A stretch of 10,256 nucleotides of DNA from assembly GCA_018702715.1 (NCBI GenBank), contig JABIYQ010000239.1, forward strand, positions 1 to 10,256, given 5' to 3'. This DNA comes from Desulfobacula sp. Lineage in GTDB: Bacteria; Desulfobacterota; Desulfobacteria; Desulfobacterales; Desulfobacteraceae. Under the pieces are notes generated by a model. That model saw only the letters and a program-made list of their open reading frames with translations, was not told the origin of the DNA and made no database searches. The position numbers and the translations under genes were made by a program. Of this stretch, positions 5,197-10,256 are shown one piece after another (within the stretch, counting starts at the first letter, position 1; every line of letters begins with the position of its first letter).

Positions 5197-7341
5197 ATGA
5201 AAAAAAAATTGGGATTTAAAATTGTACTTGTGCTTATCATAGCGGGTTCAATCTCCCTATTTTTTTTATTTGATCTGGATCAGTATTTTTCCCTTGCCAA
5301 TCTGAAAAATGAACTTGACTCTTTTAAAACGTATTATGGGCAGCATAAAGTCCTGACAATGGCGATTTACGTGGTTGTTTATATTCTTGTGACAGCATTG
5401 TCACTTCCAGGGGCCGTCATTATGACACTTGCCGGCGGTGCCTTGTTCGGACTTTTTTACGGGCTCATCCTTGTTTCATTTGCCAGTACCATAGGAGCAA
5501 CTTTAGCTTTTTTAGTTTCAAGGTACATGTTCAAAGACTGGGTCCAGAATAAATTTTCATCAAAACTTTTGGCCATTAATAAAGGGATAGAAAAAGAGGG
5601 CGGATTGTATTTGTTTACCCTGAGGCTTGTGCCGGTGTTCCCATTTTTTGTGATCAACCTTGTCATGGGAGTTACAACCATTCGCACCGCTGTTTTTTAT
5701 ATGGTCTCCCAGGTGGGAATGCTTCCCGGCACCTTTGTTTTTATAAATGCCGGAACACAGCTTGCAAAAATAGAAACAGCCAAAGGAATTTTATCGTTAA
5801 ACCTTATTCTTTCCTTTGCCTTATTAGGGTTTTTCCCCATTATTGCAAAGCGGTTTGCAGCAATTGTAAGACAGAAAAAATTATTTTCAAAGTTTTCAAA
5901 GCCGAAAGCTTATGATTATAATCTTGTGGTGATCGGGGCGGGGTCGGCAGGACTTGTGGCATCATATATCGGGGCGGCAGTCAAGGCAAAGGTTGCTCTG
6001 ATTGAAGAACATAAAATGGGGGGAGACTGTCTTAATACAGGATGTATTCCCAGTAAATCGCTCATCGCCAGTGCAAAGCTTTTATCCTATACCAAAAGAG
6101 CAAAAGAATTCGGGTTTGACAAAGTTAGTGTTGATTTTAATTTTGCAAACATAATGGAACGCATTCAATCCATTATTAAAAAAGTGGAACCCCATGATTC
6201 TATAGAACGATATACTGGATTGGGTGTGGATTGTATCAAGGGCAGGGCAAAAATTGTATCTCCTTTTGAAGTAAAAGTGGATGATAAAATTTTAACCACA
6301 AGAAATATCATAGTGGCCACTGGTGCAAAGCCAATGGTTCCAGATCTGCCAGGGCTTGATCAGACAGGATATCTTACCTCGGACAATATCTGGGATATCA
6401 GAACACAGCCAAAAACCCTTTTGGTATTAGGTGCAGGACCCATCGGGTGTGAGCTGGCCCAGGGGTTTTCAAGACTGGGATCAAAAGTTATCCTTGTTCA
6501 GAGGGGCTCAATGATAATGACAAAAGAAGACCCTGATGCTGCTCAAATTGTATTAGACAGGTTTGCAAAAGAAGGCATTAAGGTCCTTTTGAATCATTCA
6601 GCAAAATCAGTTGAAGTTCTTGGGGATAAAAAACAATTGATTTGTGATCATGATGGAAGACAGGTTAAGGTTATATTTGATGAGATCCTGATTGCCCTTG
6701 GTAGAACTCCCAATATAAAAGGGTTCGGCTTAGAGGAGCTTGGCATTGAACTTACCAAAACCAAGCATATTGAAACCAATGAATTTTTACAGACCAATTT
6801 TCCCAATATATATTGCAGCGGAGATGTCCATGGCCCGTATCAATTTACACATGTTGCAGCACATGAATCATGGTATTCTTCTGTAAACGCTTTGTTTGGC
6901 AGATTTAAAAAATTTAAAGTGGATTACAATACCATCCCATGGGCCACTTACACTGACCCTGAAGTGGCAAGGGTGGGCTTAAATGAGACAGATGCCAAAC
7001 ATGCCGGCCTTGATTATGAAATGGTTAAATATGGGATTGATGATCTTGACAGGGCCATTGCAGACTCTGAAAATCATGGGTTTGTAAAGGTTTTGACTAT
7101 ACCTGGAAAAGATAAAATATTAGGTGTCACCATTGTGGGGAATCATGCGGCGGATGTGATTTCCGAGTTTGTTCTTGCAATGAAGCATGGAATCGGTCTG
7201 AATAAGATTCTTGGCACCATTCATATTTATCCTACAATGGCTGAAGCCAATAAATATGCAGCCGGATTGTGGAAGAAAAATCATGCGCCAGAAAAATTGC
7301 TGGCATGGATTAAAAAATACCATGATTGGGTGCGCAAATAA
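5197..7341 (+). CDS. Membrane fusion protein: TVP38/DedA-type VTT domain plus dihydrolipoamide dehydrogenase/mercuric reductase-like flavoprotein
   Basis: Of 714 residues, about 1-225 are membrane-embedded: a first helix (about 7-26), then a VTT (SNARE-associated/DedA) domain with GGALFGLFYG (80-89), GATLAFLVSRY (100-110) and RLVPVFPF (143-150), and a last helix near 198-216. Residues about 240-714 are a class I disulfide oxidoreductase: FAD motif GAGSAG (247-252), redox-active pair C278-LNTG-C283 in GGDCLNTGCIPSK, NAD(P) motif GAGPIG (412-417), CSGD (540-543) and a dimerisation domain ending in HIYPTMAE (676-683). The residue aligned with the catalytic histidine of lipoamide dehydrogenase is Y678, more like mercuric reductase, but there is no C-terminal CC pair and no N-terminal HMA domain. 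It should use NAD(P)H to reduce a disulfide or other acceptor at the membrane; the substrate is unknown. AAAGGAA (5183-5189) precedes the ATG by 7 nt. Confidence 0.9.
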   Translation: MKKKLGFKIVLVLIIAGSISLFFLFDLDQYFSLANLKNELDSFKTYYGQHKVLTMAIYVVVYILVTALSLPGAVIMTLAGGALFGLFYGLILVSFASTIGATLAFLVSRYMFKDWVQNKFSSKLLAINKGIEKEGGLYLFTLRLVPVFPFFVINLVMGVTTIRTAVFYMVSQVGMLPGTFVFINAGTQLAKIETAKGILSLNLILSFALLGFFPIIAKRFAAIVRQKKLFSKFSKPKAYDYNLVVIGAGSAGLVASYIGAAVKAKVALIEEHKMGGDCLNTGCIPSKSLIASAKLLSYTKRAKEFGFDKVSVDFNFANIMERIQSIIKKVEPHDSIERYTGLGVDCIKGRAKIVSPFEVKVDDKILTTRNIIVATGAKPMVPDLPGLDQTGYLTSDNIWDIRTQPKTLLVLGAGPIGCELAQGFSRLGSKVILVQRGSMIMTKEDPDAAQIVLDRFAKEGIKVLLNHSAKSVEVLGDKKQLICDHDGRQVKVIFDEILIALGRTPNIKGFGLEELGIELTKTKHIETNEFLQTNFPNIYCSGDVHGPYQFTHVAAHESWYSSVNALFGRFKKFKVDYNTIPWATYTDPEVARVGLNETDAKHAGLDYEMVKYGIDDLDRAIADSENHGFVKVLTIPGKDKILGVTIVGNHAADVISEFVLAMKHGIGLNKILGTIHIYPTMAEANKYAAGLWKKNHAPEKLLAWIKKYHDWVRK

Positions 7342-7343
7342 AC

Positions 7344-7507
7344 AGGCAGTAAATAGTCTTTGAACGAAAACCCACTCATCTACTGCGTTGCTGCAAAACT
7401 TTGAAATCCTCATGTACTTTAGTACATTCCGGTTTCAAAGTTTCTTGCGCCTTGTATATGAGCAATTTTTCATCCAAATACGGGTTTTAGGTAAGGCAGT
7501 AAATAGT
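7344..7507. mobile_element. Palindromic element flanked by perfect 14-bp direct repeats
   Basis: AGGCAGTAAATAGT occurs at 7344-7357 and 7494-7507, bracketing a 136-bp palindromic core (7358-7493). Nested arms are visible: CTCATCTAC (7375-7383) against GTATATGAG (7454-7462, one mismatch), AAACTTTGAAA (7396-7406) against TTTCAAAGTTT (7433-7443), and ATGTAC/GTACAT (7412-7417/7422-7427) around TTTA; outermost AAAACCC and GGGTTTT also pair. There is no coding capacity. The layout looks like a small non-autonomous element with target-site duplication, inserted just after the flavoprotein stop codon. It could instead be a duplicated flank around a structural repeat. Confidence 0.7.
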
Positions 7508-7545
7508 TGAATAACAAATAAATTATTAAAAAAGGAGAATCTAAA

Positions 7546-7737
7546 ATGAAAGTAACGATCAGCAAAATGTGTATGGGTGATAGAAATTGTAATGACCTTT
7601 GTCCTGAAATTTTTGAATATGATGAAGATCAGTTAAAGTCCACCATTAAAGTGGATGAGATTCCTGAGCATCTAAAAGATATTGTTCGAAGAGCTGCTAC
7701 AGAATGCGGTGCAGATGCCATCACGATTGAAGAATAA
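7546..7737 (+). CDS. Single-cluster ferredoxin with Asp at the second ligand position
   Basis: A 63-residue acidic electron carrier. The cluster motif is C9-M-G-D12-R-N-C15-N-D-L-C19-P, with a distal C54. Compared with the normal C-x2-C-x2-C-x3-CP pattern, the second cysteine is aspartate, as in Pyrococcus furiosus ferredoxin, where Asp completes a [4Fe-4S] cluster that readily converts to [3Fe-4S]. The distal Cys is followed by Gly rather than the usual Pro. GGAG (7534-7537) lies 8 nt before the ATG. The rubrerythrin gene starts 15 nt after the stop, so this is probably its operon partner and possibly its electron donor. Confidence 0.9.
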   Translation: MKVTISKMCMGDRNCNDLCPEIFEYDEDQLKSTIKVDEIPEHLKDIVRRAATECGADAITIEE

Positions 7738-7752
7738 AAAAAGAAGGTGAGT

Positions 7753-8328
7753 ATGATAAAGTTCAGGGAAAGCCGGACGGCAATTAATCTACATACCTCC
7801 TTTGCAGCAGAGACCCAGGCCAGAACGCGGTATAATTTTTTTGCAAAAAAAGCCCGTGATGATGGATATATACAGATTGCAAAAATATTTGATGAGACTG
7901 CAGATCAGGAATTTGAGCATGCTCTCCGGTTTTTTAAGTTTTTTAATGGGGGAGAGCTTGAAATAAAATGGACTTTTCCCACGGGAGTGATTAAGGATAC
8001 CCGTGCCAATCTGCTTTCTGCAGCAGCTTTGGAAAAATATGTCAGCGAAGACATGTATGACAAATTTGCCAAGATAGCAAAAAAAGAAGGGTTTGAGAGA
8101 GCCGAAGATACTTTTTATAATATTATTGTGGCAGAAAAGCATCATGAAAAGCTTTATCTTGAGCTGGCCCAAAATATTGCAACAGACAGGGTTTTTCAAA
8201 AAGATGAAGAAATGGTTTGGCGCTGCCTGAGTTGTGGATACATCCATACTGGAAAAGCAGCACCTGAAAAATGCCCGGCCTGTGTAAAGCCTATGGGTTT
8301 TTTTGAACTTCTTTGTGAGAATTGGTAA
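7753..8328 (+). CDS. Rubrerythrin (NADH/rubredoxin-linked peroxidase)
   Basis: A cytosolic non-haem diiron peroxidase that reduces hydrogen peroxide in anaerobes. From the ATG at 7753 it has 191 residues, the same length as the Desulfovibrio vulgaris protein. The ferritin-like domain shows E20 (in AAETQARTRY), E53-x2-H56 (DQEFEHA), E94, and E128-x2-H131 (AEKHHEK). A C-terminal rubredoxin domain carries C158-x2-C161-GY and C174-PA-C177, ending FELLCENW. The position aligned (from memory) with ligand E97 of the D. vulgaris enzyme is V97, so one carboxylate of the redox-switching iron may be missing or supplied by nearby E99 or D100. AAGAAGG (7741-7747) lies 5 nt before the ATG, which favours it over the in-frame GTG at 7747. 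A terminator-like structure follows at 8343-8385. Confidence 0.95.
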   Translation: MIKFRESRTAINLHTSFAAETQARTRYNFFAKKARDDGYIQIAKIFDETADQEFEHALRFFKFFNGGELEIKWTFPTGVIKDTRANLLSAAALEKYVSEDMYDKFAKIAKKEGFERAEDTFYNIIVAEKHHEKLYLELAQNIATDRVFQKDEEMVWRCLSCGYIHTGKAAPEKCPACVKPMGFFELLCENW

Positions 8329-8342
8329 TCTGCGAATATTGC

Positions 8343-8385
8343 AATGAACGAGACACTTGTGTCTTGTTCATTGTGTCTCATTTTT
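8343..8385 (+). terminator. Overlapping alternative hairpins ending in a T run
   Basis: AATGAACGAGACAC (8343-8356) pairs with GTGTCTTGTTCATT (8359-8372), 14 positions with one G-U. The inner part GAGACAC (8350-8356) can instead pair perfectly with GTGTCTC (8373-8379), which is followed by A and five T (8381-8385). The second fold looks like an intrinsic terminator and the first excludes it. It begins 14 nt after the rubrerythrin stop and most likely ends that transcript. Confidence 0.65.
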
Positions 8386-8541
8386 GAATCATTAGGTTTG
8401 CAGCATTAAATTTTCAAGCCTACATAATCATAACAATCCCTCTAATTAAGCATTTTTCAGTAAACTGGGTACCCCAGGCACACAATTTGCTCTATTTATC
8501 TATTAGTATTTGGATTCACCAGAAAATAATTGGAGCAGGGT

Positions 8542-8895
8542 ATGAGTCTTAATGATATAAAACGCAACTGGGATCTGGTCAATTCCGTGGACTGGGAAAT
8601 GACACCGGAAGAAGCCATTGCACTTCACCTTGAATGGGGTCCTTTAAGATCACAGGCATATTATAATTCAAGGGACAATGATAATGAAACCGTGTATTTT
8701 GTAATAAATACCTGGAAAAAACCACCCATTTTAACCCTGGTCAGAAGAAGAGGATTTGATTCTGAGGATCTGGGAAATTTTAGACTTCCAAAAAATCTTG
8801 AAACAGAATTTATGGAAGGAATCGGTCAGTATAAAGGCGTCTATGCTGTTGAAGGTAAAGTAAGAGATTGGCTAAAAAAGGAACTTGAAGTTTAA
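8542..8895 (+). CDS. Uncharacterised small soluble protein, resembling the DVU0772 family
   Basis: A 117-residue protein with no cysteine, membrane segment or signal peptide. Features are an N-terminal MSLNDIKRNWDLVNSVDWEM followed by TPEEAIALHLEWG, a central NTWKKPPILTLVRRRG, and a C-terminal KGVYAVEGKVRDWLKKELE. From memory this pattern matches the family NCBI names after Desulfovibrio DVU0772, common in sulfate reducers and of unknown function; I cannot verify that here. The start is placed at ATG 8542 because GGAG (8532-8535) lies 6 nt upstream; an in-frame TTG at 8530 is less likely. It stands alone between a terminator upstream and a strong terminator downstream, 213 nt from the rubrerythrin, so it probably has its own promoter, which I could not place with confidence. 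Confidence 0.8.
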   Translation: MSLNDIKRNWDLVNSVDWEMTPEEAIALHLEWGPLRSQAYYNSRDNDNETVYFVINTWKKPPILTLVRRRGFDSEDLGNFRLPKNLETEFMEGIGQYKGVYAVEGKVRDWLKKELEV

Positions 8896-8899
8896 GTCT

Positions 8900-8923
8900 G
8901 AACTTAACCATCCCCTTAAGTTC
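8900..8923 (+). repeat. Small hairpin after the DVU0772-like gene
   Basis: GAACTTAA (8900-8907) and TTAAGTTC (8916-8923) are perfect inverted arms around an 8-nt loop, starting 5 nt after the stop codon. No T run follows. It may protect the mRNA 3' end or be incidental. Confidence 0.5.
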
Positions 8924-8934
8924 ACTAGCCGATT

Positions 8935-8986
8935 GTTCAGGGCAGAAATTTAACCCATTGCCATTTTTCTGCCCTGAACGCTTTTT
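8935..8986 (+). terminator. Strong intrinsic terminator between converging genes
   Basis: GTTCAGGGCAGAAA (8935-8948) and TTTCTGCCCTGAAC (8966-8979) are perfect 14-bp arms around a 17-nt loop, followed by GCTTTTT (8980-8986). It terminates the forward transcript. On the reverse strand the hairpin lies just beyond the proC stop but has no T run, so it would act there only as a barrier or RNA end. Its T tract overlaps the last codon of proC. Confidence 0.85.
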
Positions 8987-9842
8987 ATTTTCCGTTTTTA
9001 TTATTTTCTATAAAGTCTTTTACCATTAAGTCTCCCAGTTCTTTTGAGCGTTTTGTGGCGGATTCCACGGCATTTATCATTGTGTTTCTAAGTCTGCCTT
9101 GTTCAAGGGTATGGATGCCGGCAATGGCGGTTCCGCCCGGGGATGCAACCCTGTCTTTGAGCTGTCCCGGATGCTCTTGAGATTTAAGCAAAAGCGTTGC
9201 TGCCCCCAGAACCGTCTGGGTGGATAAAAACAGAGAATCTTTTCTTGACAGTCCCATTTTGACTCCCCCATCTGCCATGGCATCAATAATCGTGAAAATA
9301 TAAGCAGGACCGCTGCCGCTTAATCCCGTAAAAGCATCCATGAGGACATTTTCCTGTATAAACACGGTTTTCCCGACAGAATCAAAAATCGCTCTGGCCT
9401 GTGCCACATCTTTTTCTGAGGCGAATTCACCGGCTGCAATGGCTGTGGCACTTTCTTTTACAAATGCACAAATATTGGGCATAACCCTTATAAGCCGAAG
9501 TTCCTTTTGAAGTCCTGAAGCGATTGCAGCCAGGGGGACTCCGGCTGCAATTGAAATGATCAGCTTTGATTGATCAAGGGCTCCTGCTGTTTCTTTTAGA
9601 ACCGATCCCAGGATTTGGGGTTTTGTTGCAAAAATAACAATTTCAGATTTTTGGGCCACTTCAATATTATCTGTGGTTGTTGAAACATTGTATTTGTTTT
9701 GAATGTTTTTTAAAAGGTCTTTTGAAATATCTGAACAGATTATATTTTCAGGTTTTGCCGCCTTGGAAAGTACCAGGCCACTGATCAAAGCCTCACCCAT
9801 ATTTCCGCTTCCAATAAATCCTATCTTTTTTTCCTGCAGCAT
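8985..9842 (-). CDS. proC: Pyrroline-5-carboxylate reductase
   Basis: A cytosolic enzyme that reduces 1-pyrroline-5-carboxylate to L-proline with NAD(P)H, the last step of proline synthesis. The protein has 285 residues, somewhat longer than the usual 265-280. It shows the Rossmann motif IGFIGSGNMG (7-16), FATKP (71-75), RVMPN (119-123), LSGSGPAYIF (174-183) and the family signature DRVASPGGTAIAGIHTLE (230-247). AAGGAG (9853-9858 on the reverse strand) lies 10 nt before the ATG. It is transcribed toward the redox cluster and is not part of it. A candidate promoter lies at 9884-9913. Confidence 0.97.
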   Translation of the reverse strand: MLQEKKIGFIGSGNMGEALISGLVLSKAAKPENIICSDISKDLLKNIQNKYNVSTTTDNIEVAQKSEIVIFATKPQILGSVLKETAGALDQSKLIISIAAGVPLAAIASGLQKELRLIRVMPNICAFVKESATAIAAGEFASEKDVAQARAIFDSVGKTVFIQENVLMDAFTGLSGSGPAYIFTIIDAMADGGVKMGLSRKDSLFLSTQTVLGAATLLLKSQEHPGQLKDRVASPGGTAIAGIHTLEQGRLRNTMINAVESATKRSKELGDLMVKDFIENNKNGK

Positions 9843-9883
9843 ATTGATAATACTCCTTAATGTATAGATAAAATAAAGAGATT

Positions 9884-9913
9884 ATATTAAGACTTAAAAA
9901 TTAATATAGTCAA
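9884..9913 (-). promoter_or_regulatory. Candidate sigma-70 promoter for proC
   Basis: On the reverse strand TTGACT (9908-9913) is followed after 18 nt by TAATAT (9884-9889), about 40 bp upstream of the proC start. A better -10 match, TATAAT (9881-9886), would need a 21-nt spacer. The region is A/T-rich, so chance matches are easy. Confidence 0.35.
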
Positions 9914-10070
9914 GATAAATTATTAGATAAATTATGGTGTCATTCAGGGCAAACGCGTGTATAAACAAAATTATCAGCCCTCTTTGCAACAAAGGTATAG
10001 CTTTCCGGTAAGAATCCACTCCAAATTCCCAAAACCTAAAGGTGAAAAGGATATCATTTGCGGTCCTTAA
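9914..10070. other. Intergenic stretch without recognisable features
   Basis: Between the proC promoter region and the end of the GGDEF gene I see no gene, strong hairpin or repeat on either strand. The two flanking genes point the same way (reverse strand), so a terminator for the GGDEF gene would be expected here, but none is obvious. Confidence 0.5.
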
Positions 10071-10256
10071 TCAAAAAAAAGCCAATTGATTCCGTCCATT
10101 TTCTTTGGCCTTGTACAAGGCGATATCCGCTTTGGCAATCATCTCATCTATCGTTTCATCCCCTGTACCAATTGTAATTCCGATACTGACAGTGATACTA
10201 ACTTCCCCGGATCTAGTGACCATTTTATGATGGGCTATTTTTTCTCTTATACGTTC
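10071..10256 (-). CDS. C-terminal end of a GGDEF-domain protein (probable diguanylate cyclase), partial
   Basis: The last 61 residues of a reverse-strand gene that continues past the window edge. It shows the end of a GGDEF domain: VSITVSIGIT, then MIAKADIALYKAKENGRNQ, ending in LAFF and TGA. GGDEF domains make cyclic di-GMP, which controls motility and surface attachment. The GG(D/E)EF active-site loop and any sensor domains lie outside the window, so catalytic competence cannot be judged. Confidence 0.92.
   Translation of the reverse strand, partial: ERIREKIAHHKMVTRSGEVSITVSIGITIGTGDETIDEMIAKADIALYKAKENGRNQLAFF

Noticed and set aside
5197..7341. Mercuric reductase (merA)
   Set aside because: It lacks the HMA domain and C-terminal vicinal cysteines, and no mer genes or MerR operator are nearby.
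7789..8247. 152-aa open frame on the reverse strand inside the rubrerythrin gene
   Set aside because: It is the mirror of a strongly conserved coding sequence, with low-complexity Phe/Lys/Ile composition.

Overview
The window looks like chromosomal DNA of an anaerobic, sulfate-reducing member of the Desulfobacterota, most like the Desulfobacteraceae (Desulfobacula/Desulfobacter type). This is inferred from A+T-rich DNA, strong GGAG-type ribosome sites, and a dense set of anaerobe redox proteins: rubredoxin, rubredoxin-like zinc ribbons, rubrerythrin, a single-cluster ferredoxin, a Sec-type rhodanese and a small protein resembling the DVU0772 family of sulfate reducers. No ribosomal or tRNA gene is present to fix the taxonomy.

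Layout. A three-domain Xaa-Pro aminopeptidase (55-1833) is followed by an A/T-rich terminator-like hairpin and a five-copy 12-bp tandem repeat. Next come two tiny cysteine-rich proteins (2112-2276 and 2312-2485), a C-x4-C rubredoxin (2647-2826), and the most notable gene: a rhodanese fused to a ferritin-like (rubrerythrin-type) diiron domain (2918-3748). Its catalytic cysteine codon is an in-frame TGA, followed 11 nt later by a perfect 7-bp hairpin placed like a bacterial SECIS. I read it as one 276-residue selenoprotein that gene callers would split in two. Directly downstream is a FAD/NAD(P)H oxidoreductase (3818-4939) with the GGGHAH start typical of the family found fused to, or beside, selenophosphate synthetase SelD. 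After a 157-bp near-palindrome comes a membrane fusion protein (5197-7341): a TVP38/DedA-type VTT domain joined to a dihydrolipoamide dehydrogenase/mercuric reductase-like flavoenzyme. A palindromic element flanked by perfect 14-bp direct repeats separates it from a ferredoxin-rubrerythrin pair (7546-8328). A small uncharacterised protein (8542-8895) ends at a strong terminator, facing the reverse-strand proC (8985-9842). The far end holds the C-terminus of a GGDEF protein on the reverse strand.

How the genes may work together (inference). From 2112 to 8328 nearly every gene is a thiol, selenium, iron-sulfur or diiron redox protein on one strand. Reduced rubredoxin or ferredoxin could feed the two ferritin-like proteins (peroxide reduction), while the Sec-rhodanese and the SelD-associated-type flavoprotein suggest handling of reactive sulfur or selenium. 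Gaps of 69-257 nt with hairpins and repeats argue against one uniform operon; 7546-8328 is the only tightly packed pair.
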